Assembly (NCBI RefSeq): GCF_030285785.1
Contig: NZ_CP127247.1
Coordinates: 2,627,501-2,691,500 of the forward strand
DNA length: 64,000 nt
Direction: 5' to 3'
Source of the DNA: Parasedimentitalea psychrophila
GTDB taxonomy: Bacteria; Pseudomonadota; Alphaproteobacteria; Rhodobacterales; Rhodobacteraceae
Below are positions 43,269 to 53,900 of this stretch, one piece after another (the first letter of the stretch is position 1; each line of letters starts with the position of its first letter). Below the pieces are notes generated by a model. The model had not been told where the DNA came from, did no database searches, and worked only from the letters and a program-made list of their open reading frames with translations. A program made the position numbers and the translations under genes.

Positions 43269-44768
43269 TTATTCCATCACTGGGATAGAGAACTCGCCGC
43301 CTTCTTTGATGCCCGAGGGCCAGCGTGCAGTCACGGTTTTGGTGCGGGTGTAGAACTTGAACGCATCCGGGCCGTGCTGGTTGAGATCACCAAACACCGA
43401 CTTCTTCCAACCGCCAAAGGTGTGATAGGCCAATGGAACCGGGATTGGCACGTTGATGCCGACCATGCCAACATTGATCCGGTTGGCAAAGTTGCGGGCG
43501 GTGTCACCATCGCGGGTATAGATCGCGATGCCGTTGCCGTACTCGTGGTCCATCGCCAGCTGGATGGCCTCCTCATAGGATTCTGCACGCACAGTTGTCA
43601 GCACCGGGCCAAAGATCTCTTTGGTGTAGATATCCATCTCGGGTGTGACGTTGTCGAACAGGTGCGGGCCAACAAAGAAGCCGTCCTCGTAGCCCTGCAG
43701 CGAGAAATCGCGTCCGTCGACCACCAGTGTGGCGCCTTGCTCGACACCCGTTTCAACCAGACGCAGGATGTTTTCTTTGGCTGCACCGGTAACAACCGGA
43801 CCGTAATCGACGTCATTGCCCGAGGTGTAAGGGCCGACCTTGAGGCTCTCAATCCGCGGGATCAGCTTTTCGATCAGCTTGTCGGCGGTTTCTTTGCCAA
43901 CAGGCACCGCAACCGAGATCGCCATGCAGCGTTCGCCAGCCGCGCCGTAACCGGCACCGATCAGCGCGTCGGCGGCCTGGTCCAGGTCGGCGTCGGGCAT
44001 GATGATCATGTGGTTCTTGGCGCCACCAAAGCACTGAACGCGCTTACCCTGGGAACAACCGGTTCCATAGATATATTCGGCAATCGGGGTTGAACCCACA
44101 AAGCCAACCGACTGCACGGTGTCATTGTAGAGGATCGCATCGACGGCTTCTTTGTCACCGTTGACCACCTGAATGATGCCTTTTGGCAGGCCTGCTTCTT
44201 CCAGCAGTTCAGCCAGCATCAAAGGCACTGTTGGTGCGCGCTCGGATGATTTCAGGATGAAGGCGTTGCCGCAAACGATGGCTGGCGCAAACATCCACAT
44301 GGGGATCATTGCTGGGAAGTTGAACGGAGTGATACCCGCCGACACACCCAGCGCCTGGCGCATGGAGTACATGTCGATGCCGGGGCCGGCGCTGTCGGTG
44401 AAGTCACCCTTCAGCATCTGTGGCGCGCCGATGCAATATTCGACAACTTCCAGGCCGCGCTGTACGTCGCCCTTGGCATCGGGGATGGTTTTACCGTGCT
44501 CGCGGCTCAGGGCCTCGGCCAGTTTGTCCATGTCGCGGTTCAGCAGTGTCACGTATTTCATCATGACACGGGCACGACGCTGGGGGTTTACCGCTTCCCA
44601 GGCTGGTTGCGCCGCCTTGGCGATGGCAATAGCGGCGTCCATCTCTTCTTTGGAGGCCAAAGGCACCCGGGCCTGTACTTCGCCGGTGGCTGGGTTGAAT
44701 ACATCAGCAAATCGTCCGGACGTACCTTTGACGTGTTCGCCGTTGATGTAGTGGGTCAACTCTTGCAT
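43269..44768 (-). CDS. mmsA: CoA-acylating methylmalonate-semialdehyde dehydrogenase
   Basis: 499 aa aldehyde dehydrogenase. Converts methylmalonate semialdehyde (valine, thymine, inositol breakdown) to propionyl-CoA with NAD and CoA. Family marks: PFNFPAMIPMWMFAPAIVCGN, FVGSTPIAEYIYGTG, the catalytic Cys in GAAGERCMAISVAVPVG, and EIFGPVLTTVRAES. AAGGAG precedes the ATG. Divergent from a LysR gene that probably regulates it. Confidence 0.94.
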   Translation of the reverse strand: MQELTHYINGEHVKGTSGRFADVFNPATGEVQARVPLASKEEMDAAIAIAKAAQPAWEAVNPQRRARVMMKYVTLLNRDMDKLAEALSREHGKTIPDAKGDVQRGLEVVEYCIGAPQMLKGDFTDSAGPGIDMYSMRQALGVSAGITPFNFPAMIPMWMFAPAIVCGNAFILKSSERAPTVPLMLAELLEEAGLPKGIIQVVNGDKEAVDAILYNDTVQSVGFVGSTPIAEYIYGTGCSQGKRVQCFGGAKNHMIIMPDADLDQAADALIGAGYGAAGERCMAISVAVPVGKETADKLIEKLIPRIESLKVGPYTSGNDVDYGPVVTGAAKENILRLVETGVEQGATLVVDGRDFSLQGYEDGFFVGPHLFDNVTPEMDIYTKEIFGPVLTTVRAESYEEAIQLAMDHEYGNGIAIYTRDGDTARNFANRINVGMVGINVPIPVPLAYHTFGGWKKSVFGDLNQHGPDAFKFYTRTKTVTARWPSGIKEGGEFSIPVME

Positions 44769-44886
44769 TGGAGGCTCCTTTTTTCGGTTGGGGGCACCAT
44801 AGGCTTGCAAAAATCAATGGAAAAGAGGAAATATTCCAAACAGGTTTTGCAGGAACGCAAAACGTCAGCAGAAGTTGAACGGGGCA
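44769..44886. promoter_or_regulatory. Divergent mmsA/LysR control region
   Basis: 118 bp between the two starts. TGCAAAA (44806-44812) and TTTTGCA (44845-44851) form a spaced inverted repeat that could be the LysR site, and GGAAATATTCC lies between them. Assignment is inference from position and symmetry only. Confidence 0.4.
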
Positions 44887-45798
44887 ATGACAATGATGAG
44901 TTCAGATCCGCAGTGGGACGACATGAAAGTTTTTCTGGCAGTGGCGCGCGAGGCCAGCCTGTCCGGCGCTGGGCGGATTTTGAACATGGACCCGGCCACA
45001 GTCGGGCGCCGGGTGGCCAGATTCGAAATCGCACTGGACACCCAGTTGTTTGTGAAGTCGCCGCAGGGCTATGCGCTCAGCTCGGCGGGGGATCGTTTGC
45101 TGGTCCATGCGGAAGAGGCAGAGCAGGCGATGCGGGCGGCCAAGGAAACCCTGAACGGCCCCAGCGAGACCCTGTCCGGGCAAATTCGCATTGGCGCCCC
45201 GGACGGCAGTGCAAATTACCTGTTGCCGCAGGTTTGTGCGCAGATCGCGGAAGACAACCCGGACCTGGATATTCAGATCGTCGCGTTGCCGCGGGTCATT
45301 AATCTGGGACGCCGGGAAGCGGATATGGCTGTGACCGTGAGTGCGCCAACTGCGGGCCAGCTATTGGTGCAAAAAATCAGTGACTATAAACTGCACATGG
45401 TGGCCTCGCGTCATTACCTGAAACAGCACCCAAAAATTCAGACACTCGACGATTTGAAGGCGCATAAAATGATCGGGTATATTCCCGATATGATATTCGA
45501 CCGAGAGCTGGATTATCTGCGTGATATCGGCATTGAGCGTGTCGCGCTTGCCTCAAACTCTGTTTCGGTTCAGTTGAAGATGGCGGCGCAGGGGACTGCC
45601 TTATGTGTTGCGCATGATTTCACGCTGCCGTTTTATCGGCCGCTGCGCAAAGTTCTTGCGGACAAAATCAGCCTGACCCGCAGCTTTTATCTTGTTCGTC
45701 ATCAGGCGGATCAGCGCAGCGAACGTTTGAACCGTTTTGCCGAGGCGCTGAGCAAAGGTATCCGCGACGAAGTGGTGCGTTTGGAAGGGTTGACTTGA
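44887..45798 (+). CDS. LysR-type transcriptional regulator
   Basis: 303 aa. N-terminal winged helix WDDMKVFLAVAREASLSGAG, RILNMDPATVGRRVARFEIAL (recognition helix), then the effector domain starting SGQIRIGAPDGSANYLLP with a periplasmic-binding fold. Several starts (44887, 44893, 44896) are possible. Divergent orientation next to mmsA makes it the likely regulator of valine or inositol breakdown; inducer unknown. Confidence 0.92.
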   Translation: MTMMSSDPQWDDMKVFLAVAREASLSGAGRILNMDPATVGRRVARFEIALDTQLFVKSPQGYALSSAGDRLLVHAEEAEQAMRAAKETLNGPSETLSGQIRIGAPDGSANYLLPQVCAQIAEDNPDLDIQIVALPRVINLGRREADMAVTVSAPTAGQLLVQKISDYKLHMVASRHYLKQHPKIQTLDDLKAHKMIGYIPDMIFDRELDYLRDIGIERVALASNSVSVQLKMAAQGTALCVAHDFTLPFYRPLRKVLADKISLTRSFYLVRHQADQRSERLNRFAEALSKGIRDEVVRLEGLT

Positions 45799-45858
45799 CA
45801 CTGCGGTCTATTGCGGCAACCCTTGGAAATACGAAGTAAAATTTCAGAGGGAGCGCCC

Positions 45859-46293
45859 ATGCTAGTTCACTTAATTCTGAAATCCAAGGCGAGCGAAGGG
45901 GTTGTCACCATCTCCCCGGACGCCAGCATTTCCGAAGCCGCAAAATTGTTATCAGATCGCCGGATCGGTACCGTCGTTGTGTCCTCCGATGGGGAACATG
46001 CCGATGGGATCTTGTCCGAGCGCGATATCGTCCGTGAATTGGGTAAATCCGGTGGCGGCTGTCTGGACAAAAAAGTGAGCGGCTATATGACCCGCAAACT
46101 GATCACCTGCACCAGCCACGACAATGTCGGCCAGATCCTGCAGCAGATGACAAACGGACGATTCCGCCACATGCCGGTGATCGAAGACGATAAACTGATC
46201 GGGCTGATCAGTTTGGGAGACGTGGTCAAAGCGCAGCTGTCGCAGGTCGCGATGGAGAAGAGTGCTTTGGAAGGCATGATCATGGGGCATTAG
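45859..46293 (+). CDS. Two-CBS-domain protein
   Basis: 144 aa, essentially two CBS motifs: VVTISPDASISEAAKLLSDR ... GTVVVSSDGEHADGILSERD and KLITCTSHDNVGQILQQMT ... HMPVIEDDKLIGLISLGDVV. CBS pairs bind adenosine nucleotides or S-adenosylmethionine as energy sensors. Partner unknown. Good AGAGGGAG ribosome site before the ATG. Upstream of coaD, separated by a hairpin. Confidence 0.92.
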   Translation: MLVHLILKSKASEGVVTISPDASISEAAKLLSDRRIGTVVVSSDGEHADGILSERDIVRELGKSGGGCLDKKVSGYMTRKLITCTSHDNVGQILQQMTNGRFRHMPVIEDDKLIGLISLGDVVKAQLSQVAMEKSALEGMIMGH

Positions 46294-46328
46294 GTCTCAG
46301 GCGGGGTCTCAGTATTTTCCCCCTCTTG

Positions 46329-46363
46329 TGCTGCACGGCGCAAATGTGTTTGCGTGTGCAGCA
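46329..46363 (+). other. Long hairpin in the coaD leader
   Basis: TGCTGCAC/GTGCAGCA (8 bp) and CGCAAA/TTTGCG (6 bp) are separated by a small internal loop and closed by TGTG, ending 24 nt before the coaD ATG. There is no T-tract. It could be a terminator of the CBS gene or a translational control element for coaD. Confidence 0.45.
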
Positions 46364-46387
46364 TAATTGACTCAGCAGGAGGCCGCC

Positions 46388-46882
46388 ATGCGCGTTGCTT
46401 TGTACCCAGGTACCTTTGATCCCATTACCATTGGCCATGTCGATATCATCCGTCGTGCGACCGCATTGGTGGACAAACTGGTCATTGGGGTGGCGATCAA
46501 TCGCGACAAGGGGCCGATGTTTTCCCTCGAAGAACGCGTCGCGATGATCGAGGCGGAATGTGTCGCGCTGAGCGATGAGACCGGCACTGAAATTGTGGCC
46601 CACCCGTTTGAAAACCTGCTGATTGACTGTGCCCGCGACGTCGGCGCCCAGATCATTGTCCGGGGACTGCGGGCGGTCGCTGATTTCGAGTATGAATATC
46701 AGATGGTTGGAATGAACCGGGCGCTGGACAGCTCGGTTGAGACGGTGTTTCTGATGGCCGAGGCCCGGCATCAGGCGATTGCCAGCAAGCTGGTCAAGGA
46801 AATCGCCCGGCTGGGGGGTGATGTGTCCAAATTTGTCACGCCCAGAGTAAATGAGGCTCTGCTGCAGCGATTGAGCGAATAG
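46388..46882 (+). CDS. coaD: Phosphopantetheine adenylyltransferase
   Basis: 164 aa, usual length. Penultimate step of coenzyme A synthesis: 4'-phosphopantetheine + ATP to dephospho-CoA. Nucleotidyltransferase motif in YPGTFDPITIGHVDIIRRA (HxGH variant TIGH), and VRGLRAVADFEYEYQM near the active site. AGGAGG is at ideal spacing before the ATG. Confidence 0.96.
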   Translation: MRVALYPGTFDPITIGHVDIIRRATALVDKLVIGVAINRDKGPMFSLEERVAMIEAECVALSDETGTEIVAHPFENLLIDCARDVGAQIIVRGLRAVADFEYEYQMVGMNRALDSSVETVFLMAEARHQAIASKLVKEIARLGGDVSKFVTPRVNEALLQRLSE

Positions 46883-46933
46883 CCCTGCCAGCCCCTGCTC
46901 GTCCCCAAGCCATAGCTTTGCTTGTGTGCTCTG

Positions 46934-46955
46934 CAAGCCCGTGTTCACGGGCTTG
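46934..46955. terminator. Hairpin downstream of coaD
   Basis: Perfect 10-bp stem CAAGCCCGTG/CACGGGCTTG with a TT loop, 52 nt after the coaD stop. No T-tract, so termination is uncertain. The remaining gap to 47147 holds nothing else I can identify. Confidence 0.5.
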
Positions 46956-47147
46956 TGCTGCTTTGCCATAGGCCGCCATTGCCCAAAAGCAAGATCCGCA
47001 ATACATACGAGCGAATTTTACAGGCCGGAGGTGGTCTTGCACGATTGGCGCCGGGGGCAACAAGACGTGTTTTGACCCCCTCTGCCGAGGCTGATAGATT
47101 GGCTCAACTCAGCGGGAGGGACACCCCCGCAGATGGAAGGGAATACA

Positions 47148-48914
47148 ATGGCGGGAACAGCCGGAAGCGGAGGGCTGGGTGGCCTGGCAATTGGCGGCAT
47201 CGCGGCTGCGGCGGTGGTGATTGGCGGTGTGGTGCTGGTGCAATTCGGGGTTTTCAACTCCGAACCGCCCGTTGTTGATCCGGTTGTGACCGCGCAACAG
47301 GTGGCGCCTGACGCCGGAACGCCGGATGTTGCCGCTGTATCAGAGCCTGCCAATACAAATGCGCCGACGGTTACAATCGAACAGGCTGATGTGGTTGCAG
47401 ATATTGCCGAAACAGAGCTAAGCGCCGAAGGATCTGTGGTGGGTACCGCCCCGCCGGTTGCAAGCAGCGTCACCGAGACTGTGGTGGAAATCCCGGATGC
47501 GCCGACAGAGGCAAGCGATCCTGTCAAGCTGGAGCCCCCGCAGGAGAACCCTGAGGAGATGGTGACCACAGCGCTTGCCCAACCTGAAATCACACCTCCT
47601 GAAGACGCCAGGGAAGAGACCTTTGTTCTGACCGCCCCAGAGCTGGATCTGGTGCGCTTTGATGCCGACGGTGCTGGCCTGATTGCCGGACGGGCGCAGG
47701 TGGGCGTGTTGGTCTCGGTTTTGCTGGACGGCAAGGTTCTGGACCAGTTCGAGGTGCCGAATGGCGGCGAATTCGTGTCGTTCTCGTCGATTGACCCCAG
47801 TGCCGAGGCCCGGGTTGTGTCTTTGCAGGCGGCTTTCAATGGTCAGTTGGTGATGTCGGATGCCACCTTTATTCTGGCCCCCAGCGCCGCCGTTTCGGTG
47901 GTGGCGACAGCCAGTGAACCACCATCGAAGCAGGATGTTGCCCAGGCTGATGTGACGCCAGAGGTGCAAGGCGGCAGTGTTGCTCCCGATGCGGTCACCG
48001 AGGCCGCCGCGCCAGCCGTTGCAGCACCGGATGTGACCGCCAAGGCAAGCACCGCTGTCGCCGTAGCCGAGGCCAGCTCGCTATCCGAAGATCCAACGGC
48101 AGAGCCACCCGCCGCGGTCACAGACCAGCCGGTCGAGGTTGCGCAGGCCGAAGACAAACCGGTAAGCGCTGTCGCAACAGCAGCGGTGATACCGCAACCG
48201 GTGTCCCCGCCTGTGACAGAAGCTGTGACAGAAGCTGTGACTGAGGCCGTAGCCGAGACTGTAGCCGAGCCCGTGACAGAGACCGTAGCAGAGACTGTGG
48301 CCGAGCCCGTGGTTGAGACTGTGCCGCAGCCAAGGCCGCAGCCAAAGTCTTCGCCGGTCTTGATGGCCATTCTCAAGGCGGATGCCGATGGGGTTGAGCT
48401 TGTTCAGCCGGCAACTCCGATCGCGCCCGAATTGTTGGGCAAAGTGTCCCTCGATATCATCAGTTATAGCGACGAGGGCGATGTGCAGCTTGCCGGCCGC
48501 GCTGGTCGGCTCTCCCGGGTGCGTGTCTATCTGGACAATAGCCCGGTGGGTGATATCCAGACCGCCGAAGACGGCCGTTGGAAAGGCCAGCTGCAGGATG
48601 TGGAGCCGGGGATCTATACCTTGCGTCTGGATGAGCTGGATGGCGCGGGCAAAGTCCTGAGCCGTCTGGAAACTCCGTTCAAGCGAGAATCTCCCGAGGC
48701 CCTGATGCCCGCTGCTGTGGCAGGGGACAGTCCGGCCCGGGCGGCGCCGCCAATCCGCGCTGTGACGGTGCAAAAGGGCGATACGCTCTGGGCGATCTCG
48801 CGCGAAAGATATGGCGATGGGCTGCTCTATGTCCGGGTGTTTGAAGCCAATCAGGACGCGATCCGGGATCCTGACCTGATTTATCCGGGACAGATATTCT
48901 CTATCCCAGAGTAA
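47148..48914 (+). CDS. Membrane-anchored LysM protein with long Ala/Val/Glu-rich linker
   Basis: 588 aa. One N-terminal membrane helix (about residues 8-33, GGLGGLAIGGIAAAAVVIGG) faces a long periplasmic stretch. Two similar beta-sandwich-like blocks occur (VRFDADGAGLIAGRAQVGVLV and SYSDEGDVQLAGRAGRLSRV) around an Ala/Val/Glu-rich linker with repeated VTEAVTEAVAETVAEP. The C-terminal LysM domain (VQKGDTLWAISRERYGDGLL, ending IYPGQIFSIPE) binds peptidoglycan. It may organise the envelope. AAGGGAATACA precedes this ATG; one 15 nt upstream is possible. Confidence 0.88.
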   Translation: MAGTAGSGGLGGLAIGGIAAAAVVIGGVVLVQFGVFNSEPPVVDPVVTAQQVAPDAGTPDVAAVSEPANTNAPTVTIEQADVVADIAETELSAEGSVVGTAPPVASSVTETVVEIPDAPTEASDPVKLEPPQENPEEMVTTALAQPEITPPEDAREETFVLTAPELDLVRFDADGAGLIAGRAQVGVLVSVLLDGKVLDQFEVPNGGEFVSFSSIDPSAEARVVSLQAAFNGQLVMSDATFILAPSAAVSVVATASEPPSKQDVAQADVTPEVQGGSVAPDAVTEAAAPAVAAPDVTAKASTAVAVAEASSLSEDPTAEPPAAVTDQPVEVAQAEDKPVSAVATAAVIPQPVSPPVTEAVTEAVTEAVAETVAEPVTETVAETVAEPVVETVPQPRPQPKSSPVLMAILKADADGVELVQPATPIAPELLGKVSLDIISYSDEGDVQLAGRAGRLSRVRVYLDNSPVGDIQTAEDGRWKGQLQDVEPGIYTLRLDELDGAGKVLSRLETPFKRESPEALMPAAVAGDSPARAAPPIRAVTVQKGDTLWAISRERYGDGLLYVRVFEANQDAIRDPDLIYPGQIFSIPE

Positions 48915-48932
48915 GGTTTTGAAAACACAATG

Positions 48933-48960
48933 AAACGCGCCTGCTCTGGGCGCGTTTTTT
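48933..48960 (+). terminator. Rho-independent terminator after the LysM gene
   Basis: Stem AAACGCGCC/GGCGCGTTT with a 7-nt loop and T6, 19 nt after the stop. Confidence 0.92.
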
Positions 48961-49024
48961 GTGGCTTGCGTCTGGCCTGCTTCGGGCACAACACTAAGCC
49001 CGAGATGTCTAGCAAGGAAAAGCC

Positions 49025-50833
49025 ATGACCCAGAGCGATGATGTGACAGCCCGCGATGAACGCCGCTCAAGTCTGCGCACCCTGCGCCGTGTGGGCCCCT
49101 ATCTTTGGCCCGCAGGTCAGGCCTGGGTCAAGCGCCGGGTGGTGCTGGCGTTGTCGGTGCTGGTGCTGGCCAAACTGATCGCGGTCTATACGCCGATCCT
49201 CTACAAGGGGGCGGTCGACAATCTGGCAGGCGAGGGGGTGCCGGACCTGGCGCTGGGCGCCATTGGGCTGACGGTGGCTTACGGTGTGGCGCGGATCATG
49301 ACCATTGGCTTTCAGCAATTGCGCGATGCGGTCTTTGCGCCGGTGGGCCAACGGGCGCTGCGCCGTCTGGCGCTAGAGACCTTTACCCATATTCACCGGC
49401 TGTCGATGCGCTATCATATCACCCGCAAGACCGGCGGGCTAAGCCGGATCATCGAGCGCGGTGTTAAGGGCGTCGAGTTCCTGCTGCGGTTCATGTTGTT
49501 CTCGGTCGGGCCCTTGATACTGGAGCTGACCATGGTGGCGGTGATCCTGGCGGTGCTGTTTGATGTGCGCTACCTGCTGATTGTTGCCGTGACCATCGGG
49601 TTGTATGTCTGGTTCACCTTTGCCGTCACCGAATGGCGGGTGAAGCTGCGCCGCGAGATGAACAAGCAAGACACCGACGCCAACCAAAAGGCGATCGACA
49701 GTCTGCTGAACTATGAAACCGTCAAATACTTCAACGCCGAGGCGCGCGAGGCAGACCGTTATGACAGCTCTATGCGGGCCTATGCCGCGGCGGCGCTAAA
49801 GACCGCCTATTCCCTGGCGTTCCTGAACTTTGGCCAGAGCGTGCTGATTACCCTGGGGCTGATCGGAGTGATGGTTCTGGCGGCGATTGGGGTGCAGGAG
49901 GGCACCTTGACGGTGGGCGATTTTGTCATGGTCAACGCCTATATGATCCAGATCACCGTGCCGCTGAACTTCCTGGGCACGGTTTACCGCGAGATCCGTC
50001 AGAGTCTGGTGGATATGGGCGAGATGTTTGATCTGCTGGAGCAACCCGCCGAGGTCTCGGACCGCGACGGAGCGAGTGCCCTGACGGTCAATGGCGGGCG
50101 GATAACCCTGCGGGATGTGCGCTTTGGCTATGACGCTGAGCGTGAGATCCTGAAGGGTGTGTCGTTACAGGCCGAGGCCGGTCAGACGGTGGCGATTGTT
50201 GGATCCACCGGATCGGGGAAATCGACCATCGGGCGGCTGCTGTTCCGGTTCTACGATGTCACCGATGGGGCGCTGTTGATTGATGGACAGGATATACGCG
50301 ACGTGACCCAGTCCAGCCTGCATGACGCCATTGGTGTGGTGCCGCAGGACACCGTGCTGTTCAATGACACCATTGGCTATAACATTGGCTATGGTCTGGA
50401 AGGCGCCACCCAGGAGCAGATCGAACAGGCGGCTCGGGATGCGCAGATCCATGATTTCATCGAAAGTCTGCCGGACGGCTATCAGACCACGGTGGGGGAA
50501 CGGGGGCTGAAGCTTTCAGGCGGTGAAAAGCAGCGGGTTGGCATTGCCCGTACCCTGCTCAAGGACCCGCCGATCCTGCTGCTGGACGAGGCGACATCGG
50601 CGTTGGACAGCGACACCGAACAAGAGATCAAAGAGGCTTTGGCGCGGGCTGGCAGGGGACGCACGGTGATCACCATTGCGCACCGATTGTCGACCATTGC
50701 CGAGGCGGATCAGATTGTGGTGCTGGAGCGCGGTGAGATCTGCGAAGTGGGCAGCCATGACGCGCTACTGGCCCTTGAGGGTCGCTATGCCCATCTATGG
50801 CAGCGCCAGCAGGCGGATCAAGAGGTGGCCTAA
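49025..50833 (+). CDS. Atm1/HMT1-type ABC exporter
   Basis: 602 aa half-transporter of the Atm1 group. Six helices within residues 30-330, with the group hallmark LLNYETVKYFNAEAREADRYD near residue 230. ATPase: GSTGSGKSTIGRLLFRFYD, VPQDTVLFNDTI, LSGGEKQRVGIARTLL, ILLLDEATSALD, IAHRLSTIAEADQ. Atm1 proteins export glutathione-linked compounds for Fe-S assembly outside the compartment or metal tolerance. Homodimer in the inner membrane. Fits a genome with gor and several GSTs. Confidence 0.92.
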   Translation: MTQSDDVTARDERRSSLRTLRRVGPYLWPAGQAWVKRRVVLALSVLVLAKLIAVYTPILYKGAVDNLAGEGVPDLALGAIGLTVAYGVARIMTIGFQQLRDAVFAPVGQRALRRLALETFTHIHRLSMRYHITRKTGGLSRIIERGVKGVEFLLRFMLFSVGPLILELTMVAVILAVLFDVRYLLIVAVTIGLYVWFTFAVTEWRVKLRREMNKQDTDANQKAIDSLLNYETVKYFNAEAREADRYDSSMRAYAAAALKTAYSLAFLNFGQSVLITLGLIGVMVLAAIGVQEGTLTVGDFVMVNAYMIQITVPLNFLGTVYREIRQSLVDMGEMFDLLEQPAEVSDRDGASALTVNGGRITLRDVRFGYDAEREILKGVSLQAEAGQTVAIVGSTGSGKSTIGRLLFRFYDVTDGALLIDGQDIRDVTQSSLHDAIGVVPQDTVLFNDTIGYNIGYGLEGATQEQIEQAARDAQIHDFIESLPDGYQTTVGERGLKLSGGEKQRVGIARTLLKDPPILLLDEATSALDSDTEQEIKEALARAGRGRTVITIAHRLSTIAEADQIVVLERGEICEVGSHDALLALEGRYAHLWQRQQADQEVA

Positions 50834-50897
50834 CGGCTGTGTGTATCCCGGCCTAAGGGTCGGGCGACAGTATTTCTGATATGTACCCGTACAAATG

Positions 50898-50938
50898 AAA
50901 AGCGGCCCCTGACGTTTGACTGTCAGGGGCCGCTTTTT
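50898..50938. terminator. Strong bidirectional terminator
   Basis: Perfect 16-bp stem AAAAGCGGCCCCTGAC (50898-50913) with its complement (50922-50937), 8-nt loop, T5 on the right and an A-run on the left. It separates the convergent Atm1-type and RND genes. Confidence 0.95.
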
Positions 50939-50947
50939 GGTTTTGGC

Positions 50948-53900
50948 CTATTCGGCGAGTTGGAGCGCCGGGTCGTCAGGCTCTATCGTCTTGGCAACCT
51001 TGGGTATGGGCTTGGGCTGAGACTGGGGCTTGGGCGGGCCATCGACCACCGAATCCCACTGGATTTCGGTGGTGGGCATTTTGCGCGCCCTGCGGGCCAG
51101 TCGCATGTCCTGGGCGATAAGGCTGGAGCGACCGCCAGTCAGTCGGGCCAACAGGCGGCCCATCCAGGACAAATAGGTGCCTAGCCAGATGCGGATTGCC
51201 AACATCGAGGGTGTCACAATCAGCGTCAGAACGGTGGCAATGCCCAGACCAAACACCACCGCCGTTGCCAGCTGTTTCCACCACAGCGAGGTCGGGCTGT
51301 TGATGGAATAGCCGCCGTCGATGAAATCAAGGCTGAGGCCAAACATCATCGGGGCCAGACCGGCCATGGTGGTGATTGTGGTCAGCAGCACCGGACGGAT
51401 ACGGGCCTCGGCGGTGCGAATGATCGCCTCGATCCGCGGCATCTGCTGGCTGAACTCCTGATAGGTGTCGATCAACACGATGTTGTTGTTCACCACAATC
51501 CCCGCCAGCGCCACGATACCAGTGCCGGTCATGATGATCGAAAAGGACTGCCCCATCACCATCATGCCAATCAGCACGCCAGTGGTGGATAGAACCACCG
51601 CCAACAATACCAGAAGGGAATTGTAGAGCGAGTTGAACTGGGCCAGCAGGATCACGAACATCAGCCCCAGCGCCCCGGCAAAGGCGTTCATCAGGAAGGC
51701 ACCGGATTCAGCCTGTTCCTCTTGGTCGCCGGTCCATTCGGGGGTCACTGCCGCAGGCAGGGGATTGGTGTCCAGCCATTCGGTCAGCACCTCGATCCGC
51801 TCGGTTGCGTTGATTGGAGAGAACCGTGCACCGTCTTTCAGCGCCTGACGTAACTGTTCATTCGAAGCGGCGCCGGTGAGTTGAACCAGTTCTAGCTGAG
51901 TGCCACCCGGACCCTCAAACACCTCGCCATTGGCGCTCGCGCCATCACCCACCGCCGTGAACAAGGCCAGACGCATGTCTTCGCCCGTCTCTGGATCAGC
52001 GCCAACCAGCTTTTGCAGCCCCGGTGCGACGTCCGCTTTGACGTCAAAATACCGTTGCTGGCCGACGCGGTTGATTTCGGCCAGTTTGGGCACTGGCTGG
52101 CGGCTGATAAAGTTGGACAATGGCACCAGCCCGTCTGCGGTGCGCAGTTTCAGGTTGTCCAGCGTTGACAGCACCCGGTCCTTTTCCGGCAGGCGCACCC
52201 GGATCTCGATTTCCTCGTCCGAACTGTCGACCCGCATGGTGTCCAGCAGGATACCGCGGGTGACCAGCTGCACCATCGCGCCCACGGTGGCGACGTCAGC
52301 GCCATAGCGGCCGGCCTTTTCCACGTCGACGTTGATCTGCCAGTCAATGCCGGGCAGCGGCAGGCTGTCTTCGATCAGGATCAGACCGGGGGTTTGCTCA
52401 AATTGGGCCCGCGCCGCCACAGCAGCCGTGGTCAACTCGTCCCATCCGTCGCCTTTCAGGCGCAAATGGATCGGTTTGCCCTGACCGGGCCCCTGTTCCA
52501 GCACCGCCATCTCGGCAATGAAGCCAGGCAGCTTGGCCAGCTCGGTCTCCAGCTCTGCGATCACGGTTTTGCCGTCGAATTCAGTGGCGGTAACGCGGCG
52601 GGTTAGCAGGCCAAAGAACCAGCTTTCAGATTGCGTTGGGCGATCCTCCCAGGCGATGATCTCGAACTGGACCTGACCGACAGTATCGGCTGGCGACTGG
52701 CCGCCACCGGGACCGCCGGTATCCAGACCACCTTCGCCGGCAAAGGCAAAGACGTTGATCACCGCAGGGTGGGCCGAAATGACCGCCTCGACCTGTTGCA
52801 CCAGCGCGTCGTTCTCATACAGCGAAGTATTGCCGCGCGCCCGGACATAGACGGTGGCCTGTTCCGGCTCGGTCTCAACAAAGAAATCAACGCCGTTGTT
52901 GTTTTCGCTGAAGGTGGCGAACACCGTCATAATGGCAAAGCCAACGGCACCGATGGCGACAATTGGCATCACCGGGTTGCCAACGATAAACTTGATGAAA
53001 TGGCCAAACGGCGTGTGGTGATAACCCGGCTCAACCGTTTTTTCACGCCGTTGAATGCCAGCGGCGCCCAGAATGACCGAGGCAGCAAAGGCCGACAAGA
53101 TCAGCACCAGCGCGCCCACCAAAAGCGGTACAGCGCCACTGCTGCCCTCTGCCATGATATAGTCCGGGTTCAGCGTCTGCATGGCACCCACAAACATGCC
53201 GTACATCGGCAGTGGCACCAGTGGGATGCGGACCCACCACGGCAGAGCAGCGCGCAGCCCGTCGGACAGATGTTCAAAAATCCGGCTCATGCGGCCAGAG
53301 ACACCGCCGACGACAGGCAGATAGATCAAAGCCACCAGCAGTGAGGCCGACAGCACAAAGATCAATGTGATCGGCAGCATGCTCATGAACTCACCCGGCA
53401 CCCCGGGCCAGAACAGCATCGGCAGGAAGGCACAAAGGGTGGTTGCCGTCGAGGACACGACCGGCCAGAACATCCGCTGTGCCGCCTCGACATAGGCGTG
53501 CATCGGGCCGATGCCCTGTTTGATGCGCTTGTCGGCGTATTCCACCACCACGATGGCGCCGTCCACCAGCATCCCCACGGCCAGGATCAGACCAAACATC
53601 ACCATGTTGGAAATGGTGATGCCCATCAGGGCGAGGAAGGCAAAGCACAGCAGGAACGAGGTCGGGATGGCAAAGCCAACCAGAAACGCGGCGCGGCTGC
53701 CCAGAGAGGCAAGGATCACGATCATCACCAGCGCCACCGCCGTCAGCACCGAGCCCTCGAGCTGGCGCACCATGGATCCCACAACCCGGCTTTGGTCGTT
53801 TGAGGTGCCCACGGTCACCGCTGCTTGCAGTTCCTTGGGCCATTTAGCCTGGGCCGCGGCCAGTGTGGCCTTTACCTGATCCACAGTGTCGATCAGGTTG

